From Paragyromitra xinjiangensis (lineage: Eukaryota; Ascomycota; Pezizomycetes; Pezizales; Discinaceae), in assembly GCA_038503065.1 (NCBI GenBank), contig JBCAMK010000019.1, forward strand, positions 1,364,001-1,428,000: a DNA stretch of 64,000 nt, read 5' to 3'. Below are positions 45,701-58,713 of the stretch, piece by piece. The translations under genes and the position numbers were made by a program. Numbering within the stretch: the stretch's first letter is position 1; each line of letters begins with the position of its first letter. The notes below the pieces were generated by a model, which was not told the origin of the DNA, made no database searches, and saw only the letters and a program-made list of their open reading frames with translations.

Positions 45701-48700
45701 CTGGCACAATATTGGAACTCCCGAATACCTGTTGTCGGCAGATTGCAACATGCATGCAAAGATCCTTCATCCCTCCAAGGGCTCATCGGTTCTATCCGTG
45801 TCTTGATGATGCCGGCAAGTGACACGGAAGTGTCAGGAAACGACTCCCTAGAGGTACCCGCGCGCGGTAAGGCACTCGCGTCGCGACTCGCGACACGACA
45901 AACCCCACATTCCGCCGGCAACAATCTCGGCGGCTATGGGGGAGGGTGTTTTGTCACCCAATCTATCAATCTGAGAAATATGCGAATATGCCCTTAGCTG
46001 ATTTCAAATGTCAAGACTTAGGATTTGATCACACAATCAAGAATGGCGCGCCATTACTGGCACCGCCGGCTATTCCAATATACAACAACACCACCACCAA
46101 CAACAACCGATAAAGCCTCTAAAAGTACTGCAATTGCCTTATCAAGATCGGGGCCCCTCATTGCTCTCTCGAAGAAATTGTTGACAATTGGACCCCACTC
46201 TACTCCATAACTAGAACCCCCGCGTTTCAAGTTTTTCTCCGCAGGAGATGGGAGGCGGTGCTGAGATAGAGTAGTTGTTGACAGAAGAGGGGCAATAAAT
46301 AAATACCTCATCTGTACTGGCCGAACCTCGTTGTTGTTTTTTTTTTTGGTCACCTTCCAACCGATGATCATTATGCCGTGGATACGACCGGTACCCCTTA
46401 TAGCTTAGGAGTCGATGTTGCCTTAGGCGGGATATATATATATATATGTTTACTCTAGATGAGAAACGCACAGCCATCTACCAGAAATGTCATGATCGTT
46501 AGATGGCGTACTCTTGTTTAATTTTGGACCTCCCCGCGATAGAACCCGATTCTGAGTGAAGGATAATCTATAAATGCCAACTACGTTTGCCATCTTACAG
46601 AAATATGACGATGCATAAGAGATATGTTTTACATCCGGGTCATCACAAACGCCCACGGATCGCATCCAATGATAATGCCAATTAGAGACCAACATCGAAA
46701 CGGCGTAGTTAACCAACACTCATCGAATTTGAACATCTTTTTGTCGGTTATTACTCAGCCGTCACGGATTTAGCCAATTACGGCACGTAACTTCAAAGAG
46801 ATCACGCATGTGATCCAACATTAGAAGCAGCTGATGAATGCATTCCTTTAGTCCGGAGTTACCAGAGGTCCGGAGAATTTCCCGCTGGGAAGAAAGTCAT
46901 TTGTGAGGAGAGGATTGAGTGGGGGTGCAAATACGGGCTGAAGGGGGTGAGGTCATGGTACGTGATCTGCCAATGGATTAGGTATGCAGGACCAGAATTG
47001 GTAGTTAGGTACGCTGTGATATCGTATTTTACGAGCCACCAACAGAATAGCACTTGCCACTCTGGATTTCCTGCCGATCTGGGTTGTGATTCTAGAGTCC
47101 TTGCAAGAATTCGTTCAACGGCGTAAAAGAAGCTTTTTTTTCTCCCCTGACATTCGTGGCCATGCTTGTCAGGTCATCATCACCTGGGTGATTCAGGATA
47201 AACGCGGATCCTTGGAGACATCATCACGATGTGGCGCAGCATTGCTTCATCCTGCGCCATCTCAGTTTCTTATGTTTTCTTTTTTGGGGGTGCTTGAGGG
47301 AAAACTCTTCAACAAAAAGCAAGGAAAGGAAACCGGAAGAACATCAAAAGGACATTCCTGCCAAGTGATAGTAGATACAGTGGTCTGATCCTCATGACCT
47401 AAAAGGTACATCTGTAACGTGCGCGCAGGTGAATGAGTTGTTCATTGAGGACTTGCACGAACCTGCTCAGGATGCCCTTGCTAGATTACCGGAGGATTGC
47501 CGAGCTCTGTCCGGTGCATTATAGCTGTCGGACAACAGTTTCAATATCGAGGAGAGTTAACGGGATCAAGGATGAAGGATTAAGTTTTTTTCTCGGTACT
47601 TTAGACCCTATTGCTTCCTGATCAAGCTCAAAAATCAGGCGATGTACTCTAATACTAGAGCGAGATACACGTATATACATTGCGGTTATTACTAGGATGT
47701 AGTTGATATGATCCTTCAAACCAAGATTGCATATGTTGGGGTTGTTAGAGAAAGCCTGGGGGGGTTGGTTATCCCCGGCCACTTTTAGGTGTGATTGTTA
47801 GATCTGATACCTTATTGATCTTGGAAAGCGAAACCACTAAGACATGATTCGTTCATCCAATCAACTCACGTGGCTATATAAGGTAGCTAACCACTAACAA
47901 TTAGTAGTCCCCGTAATTGCCGTTTGACTATCACCAAATTCTGGAACAGAATTTAAAACTGCACGAAGTTCTCTGGCTTCGAACCGACCCGATATCAAAT
48001 ACCGAGAAAAAAAAACCAAATGTCACCAGTCTCCACAATCACGACCGGAGATTATTCGCGTGTAACATAACAGAGCCATACGTAACCCGCTCAGCAAGGT
48101 ACTTAGCGAATGTTCGGAGGAAGCGAAACGATGTGGCGCTTTTCGTACTAGATAGGGGGGCCATAAGTCTGAAAATAACAAGTATTTGCAATAACAGGGT
48201 ATGTATCTGAGCATAAGTCTCGGCACACGCCAAAACTGCAACAACAGACGACTGGCTAGGGTACGATAGCTGGAGTCGTCCCCGACACAATACACATCGG
48301 TTACTTTACCATCCTTTTTTTCACAGACAAGGAGATGATTGTGGGGGGGACCTGCATTATGGTTGGAACATGGCCAGGCTGGGGAACAAGTACCTTGAAT
48401 AAAGTGTCTCGGAAATTTGTTTTTGCGCACCTTGAGGTTTCCCCAGTCGACATGCGGCAAGGGTTCAAGCGATCGCAAAGGATGGATGAGCTGCACAGGG
48501 TATCTCGGATATGAAACCGAAACACCCCAACCTTGGCCATCCTCCGCCGAGTTCCGCAGGTAGTTTGTATAACGGTCAGCGGGTTAGTTACAACTCAAAC
48601 AAAACAGACTTGGTGATCATGGACAGCGGTTGCTTGTATGGATCTGGATCTTTCTGCAGATATCCGTTCATGCTGGTATGACAGTGGCTGAAACCACGTT

Positions 48701-49706
48701 AGAAACAATGGTTTAAGATAATGGTTTAACGGTCAACATTGAAGCCACAACCCTCCACGCAATTAAGTTATGCGCTAAATATCAAGCATTGAGTCCTACG
48801 AGGGTCCCTTGCGATCCCCGACCGAACCCCAACCGAAACAATCGAAGCTCGCTAGAAGCACTTGTAGAACAGCAAACCACCTCGGTTTTCTCGCCGCAAC
48901 ATCGGAGCGGAATAGAAGACACTCCTCCTGCAAGCTGTGATGTGACTGATTACCCTATGTTTCTGAGGAACCCTTCTAGCAAATGACGTGGACATCCAGT
49001 TGTACAGCATACTCTACATAAGTTATCAGTGCATATGTGAAAGGCGGCCGGAATATCCCTCTTCTCCCTACCTATTCAATATTCTGCGCCACGGCAGAGA
49101 TGACGCATCCCGTACCGTTTCCTGACTTCCAGATGGTTGGTTGGTTGGTTGTTCTGTTCCTCAACTGACCGCCTGGGTATGTTGCTCCCATCCGAACATC
49201 CAATGCCTAATAATATTCCGCTTTAAACTAACCTGAAATGTCCCCTATAGCACACGTGAGTAGATACATATGTAGTCAACGGCACACCTGGGAACGGATC
49301 TTCCAATCACCATAACTACCTCGAGATGCATCGCTTGGCCTTTCACAAAACCCATATGCGGGGCGTATGAGAGGTCACCGATTATGATAGGGAAGACCTT
49401 CTAGTAACGCATGGAAAAACCCCACTTTCTTTTTCTTTCTCTCTTCCCTCCCACACACAGACTGGGGAAAAGACCGCTGGCGAACAGAAAAAAAAACACC
49501 GCAGATAAAGTAAATGTGCCATGTACCGAAGACCATCTAATTCCGGGAAAGCTATCCTTGACTTTTGTGCGCGATTTGCAGAAGGGGAGGGGAAGGGGGG
49601 GTCGATGATTACTGGGTTCCCACGTAGTTAACCGGTACAGCCTCATGAGATTGAGCATGGGACTATTACCAATCCTTGCCTGTCCAGGCGGCTCTAGCTA
49701 CGATGC
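42724..49706. other. Gene desert, left half
   Basis: Seven kilobases with no ORF that shows a recognised motif. The longer frames (48023-48496 minus, 45661-45924 minus, 47086-47388 plus) overlap others on the opposite strand and have no conserved look. Microsatellites and the AACCACTATGAAA family are listed separately; a short (AT)n run lies near 46432-46447. I see no tRNA, rRNA or CRISPR. Confidence 0.45.
43974..44200. repeat. Interspersed AACCACTATGAAA copies with CTA and ATCT microsatellites
   Basis: AACCACTATGAAA occurs at about 43974, 44021, 44137 and 44185. GGGTTRGATACGTAAATRAA-like strings occur after the first copy and again near 44091. A (CTA)n tract lies at about 44111-44138 and an (ATCT)n tract at about 44165-44184, each ending in a new copy of the 13-mer. 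Confidence 0.75.
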
Positions 49707-49744
49707 TTTTTTTTTTCTTTCCTTCCTTTCCTTTCCTTTCTCTC
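49707..49744. repeat. Pyrimidine microsatellite (TTTCC-rich)
   Basis: A T run followed by CTTTCCTTCCTTTCCTTTCC. No coding frame is nearby. Confidence 0.75.
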
Positions 49745-50162
49745 GATACGATCTGCCATCCCAACTGCCGTTAAGGTACGATTCGAACTCGGGAACGCAT
49801 CATATGTAATGTATGTATGTACTCTGTGCACCCTGTGCTTGGGGGGTATATATTTCGTTTAGCGTTGGGATGGGAGAAAAAACCAGCTCTTCCCAATCCG
49901 GTAAGGGTTTGCGTTCTCACTCGAACATCTAGTTAATGTTTTCCGAAGCCCCGGCATCTACATTCGGACGTCTCTCTCGTGCCTCTACTTCACATGAATG
50001 GATCGGTACTTTAACATCTCGGCTCATCTCAAACCCCCAAATTTGCTAGGGGGGAGGTTAATGCCGGATCGCCGACCGTGGTGGTTGGTATATTACGATC
50101 TGGAGTAGAAGCCCATGGAGTCTGGGTATACTTTCTGAACATCGCGAGAAGACCGCTTCGCC

Positions 50163-50186
50163 GGGGGAGGGAGGGAGGGCAAGGGG
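50163..50186 (+). repeat. G-quadruplex-like run
   Basis: GGGGGAGGGAGGGAGGG is followed by CAAGGGG: five G tracts separated by one to three bases, a strong potential quadruplex on the plus strand. Confidence 0.7.
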
Positions 50187-52070
50187 TGAGAGCCACGGTT
50201 AGGTAGCCCTATATTAACCACGTCAATTGAGTTATCAACAGGGTTTAACGATCGGTACGCTACAAGGCTGCAGCTTCAGCACAAGAAGAAGAAAGGAAAA
50301 ATATGGCCATGTTACGTGTGTGGGTGGGTGGGGGAGAGAAAAAAAATAATAAAATCAACCTATGTGCCTAGGTCCAAAATTCCCTACCCCATGTGTCACG
50401 ATGCAATCCTTTGATTGACCTCTCTTTGGAACTTGATACGGATCTTGCAGCCCTCGAATTGGGGTACTGTGAATTTTAGCAGGGACACCCTCGGTCGCTC
50501 TTTACCGGGCCCTGGTTCCCTGTCTGCGCATTTGCCAGTCCCTGCCCTCCCGCCGTTGGGCGTCCCACCCCTTGTTCGCTGTTTATCGAAAACTGTAGTT
50601 ATGCTCAGTGAACTGCACTTGCCGAGATGACGTTTCCTACTTCATTAACATCGTCGTTAATAGGCAGTCAGTCGGACTAAAGGAGTGACGGGAATTAAGT
50701 GGAATTGCATAATTCACAGTGGGGTTAGAGGGGGGGAAGGGGAACTCGTATTCTGCCTTGGGCCATGATCATTACCCCGAGTCCGTGTGTTAACGTTGAT
50801 AATACTACCGGTATTGATATAAGCTAGCTCTTGGCAGCCCATCACATCTAGATTCCCACTGCGCTGCAGGCATGTAATTTATGTGGTCTCCTTCTCTTCC
50901 TACTCTAACCGAGAAAAGAATCACTATAACGGTTTTAATCGTCTAAAGCTAATAGATTTAAAATTAGTACCGGATCGTCTACCGGTAGACACACATAATT
51001 AAAATTGATATCGGCACTAAAATCTCATCGTCGCGCAAATTACCCTTGTAGGAACTTTCTCCGGGGCTTCGGTTAGCTGCACCGGACTCGGCGGACGGCT
51101 GCGGTCACAGAAATGATATATCGCTGTGACTCTGGGTTGAAATCGAGAATCCAAGATCGATGGCAGCAGGCGTCCAGAAGAAAAAAAAGTAAAGAAAAAA
51201 AGACTAAAATAAAATGTGAGACAAGAGAAGGTGAGAAGTCACTCCATATACAAAATTGTCTGCAATGGGACTTGAATAAGATCGGGCTTCGGATCAGTAT
51301 CATCCGAACTTTCGGCCGGCACAGCACGCGATGGGAGAAAAAAAAATATTACAATTTCTAATAACCGGCATCGGCCGCTTGGAGCTAAATGTACCGGTGC
51401 TATAAATGTTTCAAACATTTATGATCTTTGGGTTGATTAGCTCACTTTTTCCCCAACGCTGCAAATTCGGGTTTCCGGTTTTTTTTTGGATTCGAGACGC
51501 GATTTCCCATCGCATGAAATACTACGTGCGACCAAGCGCACTTGGTAGCCGCATCGATAGAGACCTGCCAGAAACGAACGAACGAAAGAGAAAAAGTCGA
51601 CTCTAGATAGAAGGAGGGGAAAGATATGTGGTAATTTATCAAAGGTTTTTTCGTTCCTCCACTCCCCGCGGAACCAACCAACAGCTCGAAAAACTTCGGC
51701 CTTGCGCGACAGCCGGGCGAAAAGTCGTACCAGTATGACGGAATGGTGCATGCCGGCCCCCAAAAAGCAGAAGGTTGCTAGGAAATTACGGTGGCTTTGG
51801 TTCTGGTTGGTGACCGTTGAGAAAATTCCCACGGCAGGCGACAGGAAGGAAATCGGGGAGGCGCACGACCCACCCACTATTTCGTGTCTGAGGAAGCTGC
51901 AGGTTGACGGCTGTTTCCTCAGAACTCGTTTTTCATGATAAAGTATATGGAGCTAGTTAGCATACCTAGGTTTACTGGGGGATTGTGTGTGCTTTTGATG
52001 CTCGCGTATCACCGTGCATCGTTCGGGAACTCAAACAATGGAGAAGAAGCCTCGCTGGAACTGGGAATAA

Positions 52071-52094
52071 AAAATAAATAAATAAATAAATAAA
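52071..52094. repeat. AAAT microsatellite
   Basis: About five to six perfect AAAT units with no gene nearby. Confidence 0.85.
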
Positions 52095-52786
52095 AGCAGA
52101 TGGGACTCGTGGGAGCGAAGCGAAGATTACGGGCTGAGCCGCTTGCCGAGGGATCCATTGCCAGGAAGTCACGCATCCACAAGAATTGCAAACCATCGTT
52201 TTTTATCCCCCACGGACGATATCGTTCTCTGCTAGTGTAGTGAGCTGATGGTCCTTTAATCTCTCCCTATTCACCTACCTGTTCTGCGAATGCTCGTTAC
52301 GAACGATCGAGCGAATGACTCCGGGCTGAAAAGCCCGTTTGCGGTTCAACAGCAACAGATTTATAATCGAGTTCGAGAGGCTATAAGGTGATTTGTTATG
52401 GCCGAAACGGGTTAGTCTGTGGCACGGTGGGGCCATCGGGATCCAGCGACTTTAGGGCTAGGAATCTGTACCGGATCAGCACTCAGGCACCCTCCCGCCA
52501 ACCCTGAGCAGACCAGATACCCGTCACGATGGGTTTTGCTCCCCTGGCTCTGCGATGACATCGATCGTGGCCCTCGAGGTTCGTTCCTGCCTGCTGCTGG
52601 CTGATGTTTGCTTGGGCGTTTGGAAGGTTTACAGAACCTAGAGGATGGCATCCCTTACATCACAAACTTTTTTTTTAACAGCAGCGTGGTTGACAGACAC
52701 GTGGGAGGGGTGCCGTGTAAAGCGGTCTGTGCGTATCTGGGTTTAGCCCGAGAAGCTACTCTCTCACCTTTCACCTGATCTGGAGT

Positions 52787-55700
52787 TTTTTTTGTTTTTT
52801 TTTGTTTTTTCCTTCGAGCGCACGACGCGCAGCACGGTATATTTATTTTTTCTCTTCCTTCTCTCTCGCGATGATCACGGGAGATCATGTGGGCGGGGGG
52901 GGCCGCGGGGGAGCCGAGTCAGGTCACGGTCTGGCGGAAAGCTGTCGCGGCGGTCGGAGCATGGCCGCGGTTTTCCGCCGGGCTCTGCTGTTCTGGACGG
53001 TTCTTCTCGTTTGCACGAAACGAGCAGAGCCAGACCCAGAAGAGGCTGGGGATGACTCGCAACTCCTCCAATTTACGATTGCATGTTGACGATCTGACAG
53101 AGCAACGGGCGTGCGTCGGGTCAGAGGGAAGGCTGGGCTGGCCAATGGGGTCCGTTGGAGTATAGCTCGTCGCTGGACTCGGAGACCTGACCCAGATTCT
53201 GACGGAACGGCCTGGGGGCAGAGAAAAATGACGGGTCAACACCTTACCGGTAAGCCACCGCGTCCTTGAAATCCTGTCAATCAAAGCAAGATATCCGAAG
53301 CAATACGGCAGGAACAAGACGTGCAGAGAGAAATCGAAATCTTCTCGTAAGCTACAGAGGCCAAGGCAATCAATCTGGCGTAACGTAGAGATGATTGGAC
53401 TCGAGGCGTGTATGTGTATGTGTTTGCACTGGAGCTTTCATCCGGCCACTCATTCGCTTAGCTTCTTCGCTCGAGGACTTTTCGAGCATCAATTGTTCAC
53501 CGCCCGAGTTCTGTCACCACTCGCAACTTACGGCTTCGAGCCTTGTCCCGATTACTCCTGCTCCGTGCTATCACCGCCCCTTAGTTGGCTCACCAAATCC
53601 TCTCCCACCCTTCCCCCACCCTGCTGCTCTTATAGCCCGGCTCGTCCAGTTTCTCTTCCCCTGTTCCTACCGTTACCTGTCGTCTGTCACTCGATCCAAG
53701 GCATCCCTTCTCAGTGGCTTCTCAACCCTGAACCGCTGCACTTGCATCTCTGCCCTGCCCTGCCCCGGCACCACGACCATCGCTCTCGCACCCACACCCA
53801 CGCCCACCCACACCCACACCCACTCCGCCTATCGATACTGCCCAGATACGGTAATTCAATCTCACGGATCGAATGGAATAGAAATAAATAATATCCCACA
53901 GAGGCAAGTGTGTAACGTAACGTAGTAACATCATCATCGCGTTCGACATCGGGCAGAGACAGACACACCCAACCAGTCTTGTTCCTCGCGCGCTCTCTTC
54001 CCTTCTTTAACCAGCCCTCCCCAGTCAACTGTCAACGATCTCGCAGAGCCAGGCATCCTCGTGTCGTTCAACCAATTCGTCCCAACAGCAGAGACTAGAA
54101 AATAAAAAGGAAAGAAAAAGAAAAAAAGAAAAAAAAACGTATGTACACCACCAAAAGCAAGTCATCTTCCCAGCGGACATCATCCCTTCCCTTCCCCCTC
54201 AACCCTGTTTCGCCCATCCTCTTCCGCTCCTACCCTATCGATTCCTCCCACAAAACCTAACCCTACATATGCTTCTGGTTGTGGTTTCCCTCTCGCATCG
54301 CATCGCATTTGTTCAATTCCTTCTCTGGGAGTATCTTCGCGCACCTGTACCTGCAACCACCCACACTCCAGGGGTGGGGATACTACATGTCCCCCAACAC
54401 AAGATGGGAAAAAATACCAGAGCGAAAATTTGATGGATGAAAATAGCCAGAGATCCCCCCGCTAACATGTTTCGCGATCCTATGATAGCGCTCAGAACCA
54501 GACCCACCCGACGGACCCCTGTCCGTACAGCCACACCCCACCAACGCTAATCACCAGAGCAACAACCGCGGTATCCCGCCAGGCCCGTTCTGCTACGCCG
54601 CTCACGCCCACTCCAACGTCCCCACCAGGAAAAAAAGGCAGTTAACCAGTTCTATACAAACCCCTCGTCCAGTCACTGCCGTCCCTGCACACCAACGCTC
54701 CCTCTGTTCATGCAGAAAGCAAGTCTATCTCCGAGGTACTCTACATACATCTGATAGATTAAATTTCCTGCGAGGATTATCTGGGTTTCACACACGACCA
54801 AGTCCCGATCACCAAGCATCCCCCCCTACAATTACCATACCGTAGCTACCCCGGTCACATCCCAACCAACCAAGACCTTTCGCCCGGCAATTATCGTTTT
54901 TCTCTCACACCCCAATCCCCCCCCTCAAGCCGCCTCCGCCGCGCCGCGCAATTCAAGTCACAGGAAAGAACGTGACGAAGGATCCCATCCCATCTGGTTG
55001 GCGCGTAATACACACTGTGTTTTGTTTCGGAGAAGCGCCCAGCACAACATCTCAGCACCTATTGTGTTCCAGCGACCAGCTTTTGCTTAGTGTTCTGGAA
55101 AAGCAACCATTTCACCAGAGCTTCTCTTGCAGGTTATCAGCTGCGCGATTACGCCTGATTATCCATTTGCCTATCAATCATACCAAGGTACTTTTTTTTA
55201 CTTTTTTTCTTTTCTTTTCCTTCGTTCTCCTTTCCGTTCAATTTCCTTTCGAGCAGAACGTATCTTCTGTGGAGAGGCGATTCTTGTGAGGTTTTGAATT
55301 CGTTTTCCATTGCTCTTCACCGCGCGGTGCTGGTTTGGAAAGTGAGAAGGCGTATCGTTTCCCGGCACCCCCTCCTGATTTCATCAATTCTCTAACCTGT
55401 TCCCTGCCTTACATCACTTTTATTTTATTTTCATCTTATTTTGGAATCTTTTTTTGATTCGCAAACGAAGCCGTTATTTTTTATTTTCTTTTCTTCTTCG
55501 GGGTTTCGGCACGCATTGGCGGCGTTTGATACGTACCCGAGCTTGCACCAAAACTGCCTACCCTTTTTTTTTGCTCTCAGTCAACAGACCGTTTATTGCG
55601 TCGCACATCTTGGTCTCCACACACTCTCACTTCCCGGCTGCTCATCCATATCACTGCCTCTTTAGCTGATTTCTATTTTCTTTTTTTGGCTGTTGCTCCT

Positions 55701-56189
55701 TGGGCTCGCTCTCTCACTCACTCTCACTTTCTCTCTTCATCCTTCTTATTTTTTTGTTAGAAAGATATTTTGCTTTTTTTCCAAGGAGCTTGCCTGCACG
55801 GGTGGTTGTCTTGTCTCTCTTTCGAAAGTCATACACACATTACATACACACGCCCACACATACATACATCAGACACACCAGACACAGCTCTGAGCTAACC
55901 AGAAATTTGACCGAGAAAGGCCCATTCCCAGAAGACTGGGCTCATAGCTGTGCCACGCCCAACCACGAGGAACAGATCTTGATCCCTACGGCAGGCAAGC
56001 ATCAACGCCGTCATAATTTGCACACACCACACACACCCAGCAGTAATAGAGGGAAGCATAGGTAAGGTAGCAGCAGGAGCAGCACCTCCACACAAGACTG
56101 CCCGTCGCTCCCTTCACCGTCACCGTTTGACCGCCATCCCCTCCCCAGCAGCAGCACTGGCCTATTCATCCCAGTCACACAGACAAGCA
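52787..56189 (+). promoter_or_regulatory. Pyrimidine-rich promoter/leader of the DUF8032-like gene
   Basis: From about 52.8 kb to the ATG at 56190 the plus strand is strongly C/T-rich, with runs such as CTTTTTTTTTACTTTTTTTC near 55.19 kb, CACCCACACCCACACCC near 53.8 kb and an A-rich block near 54.1 kb. Overlapping frames on both strands (53.4-54.0 kb, 55.4-56.1 kb) look like by-products of this bias. Long CT-rich promoters and spliced leaders are usual for fungal regulatory genes. Transcript limits cannot be set from sequence. Confidence 0.45.
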
Positions 56190-58713
56190 ATGTCGCACCC
56201 GCCCGTCGGTGGGTATAAGGAGGAGCCGGCCACTGAACCGGATAACCACCCAGGTCACCCTCATCAACAGCACCCGCCGCCACCGCCTTCCGCTGCCTCT
56301 TCCCAGCACACTCAACAGCAGCAGCAGCAGCAACAGCAGCAACAGCATCCCCAACACCAGCAACAGCAGCAGCAGCAGCAACAACACCCGCGCCCTAACC
56401 TACCTCATCAACAACATCCAGGCCAGCCCACCCCATCATCTACCTTCCCCTCGCCACATCCTCCCCAACATCAGTCTCCTTTCGCTCAGTCATCTAGCCT
56501 TCCTGGTTCTCAACACCCTCATCCTCAAGACATCGCTTACTTCACTCATCCATCACCTTACGGCACCCCAGGCGGCAGTGGTCCTTCCTATCCTCCTCAA
56601 GGTCCGTAGATCCCCTAGACACTTCTCTTTAGCATTGCTCGTTTTCATCTTCATCCATCGTAGCTTCGTAGTTGCTCGCTAGAGTCCATCCCATCCATCA
56701 ACCCCCCTCATCGTAACCCCTGATAGCAATCGTGATTTAACTAACCATCTCCAGTAGCGGAAAATACAGATTTGATGGCTGCTCACACAATGAATCGACC
56801 ACCTTATCCTCCAATTTATCATACCCCACAGTCAAACTCCCCAGCTTCTGTCGCTTCCCCAACCGCGACAGACCACCGCTCGGTTTACTCACAACAGTCG
56901 ATGCAAACCCCACTGTACGGGTATCCGCAGGCATACCCTCCACTGCAAAATGGCCCTCCCGCGTACTCAAACCAGCCTCCCCACCATGGTCTCACTCAGC
57001 CTCTGCTGATGTCTCAGACCACCGGCCAGACCATGACTCCTCCCCAACCTCATCATCAACACGTTGCCCCAAATACCTCTGCTGGATCCAAGATTTCTCA
57101 GACTCCCATCCATAGAGCTTCTCCATCTACTCCTTCGTCTGGAACTAAGCCTGGAGCTGGCAACTCTGCGATAAACCCAAATGCTGCGCCTGGACCCATC
57201 CCTGCAACTACCCCGCTGGTTGTGAGACAGGACAATAACGGTGTGCAATGGATAGCCTTCGAGTACTCTCGCGACAGGGTCAAGATGGAGTACACAATTC
57301 GCTGTGATGTAGAGTCGGTTAGCGTTGACAACCTTTCTCACGAGTTCAAGACAGAAAACTGCGTGTATCCGCGTGCCTGCTGTTCCAAGGACCAGTATCG
57401 TGGCAACAGATTGGTCTACGAGACGGAGTGCAACACTGTAGGATGGGCTTTGGCAGAGCTGAACCCTTGTTTGAGGGGGAAAAGGGGATTGATTCAAAGG
57501 GCGGTGGATAGCTGGCGAAACTCGAACCAGGACCCCCGTTTGCGGAGCCGAAGAGTTCGTCGGATGGCTAAAATCAATAATCGCAAGGCAAACGCGCAAG
57601 CTGCTCAGGCCCACCTCGGTGCTGGATCACCCGGTGTTCACAACGGCGGCGTTCCGTCCAGTGGTGTAGGTCTTGGACTCAAGGGACCTGGACTCGTCCC
57701 AAATTCGCAGCCTCAGCTTCATCACCATCATCACCCGGGAACATCTGCACATAATGATTCTCCGACGGCAGCGAACGGTGAGGAGGACATGGGTTCTATG
57801 TTGCATCATCACCATCATCATACCGCACAGAATCAGTATGGAGTACAGGGGCAGATGGCTTCGACAACTAGCTCCAGATCTACTTCTGGTCATCTTTCGC
57901 CAGCAGTTGGAGGCGAGGAATTCGGAAACGGACATCATCACCATCAAGCTCCAACTAGCGGGAATGACATTCGGCCGAGACAGGTTTTCCACGGCTATCC
58001 TACTTCCTACCCGTCAGAGAATATTGGAGGAGCTTCTATGCCACCTTCTATGCATGACAGCATGGATCCCATGGGTCCGTCGTCGAACACACCTACTGCT
58101 GTAACCGCGTCGACTCCCCCAAACAATACCTCGCTCTTTGGCGATATTCCGGATCATAAGCGCCGGAAATTCATTCTTGTTGATGATCCACACCGTGGTT
58201 CACGCGTTCGCGTGCGCGTGATGCTTGACCAGGTTCATATGCAGGAGATTCCGGATTCGTACCGTAAATCTAATTCTGTGTACCCACGTTCCTACATGGC
58301 ATCCCAGATGGAGGACGACTCGCAGACGGAGACGCAGACCCAGATCATCGTTCCTATGCTTGATGGGTCAAGCATGACGGTCTCCCCGCCGCCCCCGTCG
58401 GGCTCGAAAAGGAAGAAGGAGCTGGATTTGAATGAGTTGGGATACAGGATGTCGTGGAGTCAGTCTAGAGTGTTTGCTGGAAGGACCATGTTTTTGCAGC
58501 GAGCTCGTAAGTCCCGGCGATCTTCCCGTGGCGCCGTGGATGAGTTCTAATTTCTTTGGTGCAGTCGACGCTTACCGGAATAAGATGCGGAGTAGTATGA
58601 TGGCTGCTGGAACGGACGTAACCACCTCTGCACCTCACCTCGAGACACGAGCCGGCAAAAGAAAGTGGCTAGAGAGAAATCGTCGATCAAAACCGTCATC
58701 ACCTTCATCGTAA
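56190..58713 (+). CDS. Gln/His-rich DUF8032-like fungal regulator with two domain copies, 770 residues
   Basis: Exons: 56190-56601, 56755-58506 and 58565-58713, totalling 2313 nt; the first intron has a CTAAC branch site. The start is the first ATG (MSHPPVGGYKEEP, context AAGCAATG); the open frame upstream has only TTG. The N-terminus has a poly-Gln tract (about residues 41-67) and Pro/Gln-rich sequence. A conserved domain lies at about 292-400, with GVQWIAFEYSRDRVKMEYTI, NCVYPRACCS and GLIQRAVDSWRN. His-rich runs follow, then a second, weaker copy at about 605-733 (NSVYPRS, MFLQRALDAYRN) that becomes contiguous only after splicing intron 2. I link it to the fungal DUF8032 family from memory, without certainty. 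Composition suggests a nuclear regulator; targets are unknown. Confidence 0.82.
56314..56386 (+). repeat. CAG/CAA tract encoding poly-Gln
   Basis: Interrupted CAG and CAA codons encode two Gln runs separated by HPQHQ in exon 1 of the regulator gene. CAA interruptions would limit slippage. Confidence 0.9.

Larger units (their letters stand above)
49745..52786. other. Gene desert, right half
   Basis: No supportable gene. The frames at 51437-51877 minus and 52412-52651 minus overlap other open frames and lack motifs. A G-rich run near 50.17 kb and an AAAT microsatellite near 52.08 kb are the visible structures. Confidence 0.4.

Noticed and set aside
48023..48496. Minus-strand frame of 157 codons
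   Set aside because: No motif, overlapped by other frames on both strands, and amino-acid makeup looks random.
49750..49830. Possible tRNA because of a B-box-like GAGTTCGAATC on the minus strand
   Set aside because: No pairing T stem, acceptor stem or A box could be found around it.
52919..54028. Many overlapping frames of 70-176 codons on both strands
   Set aside because: They arise in a C/T-biased segment with few stops, overlap in several phases, and contain no recognised motif.
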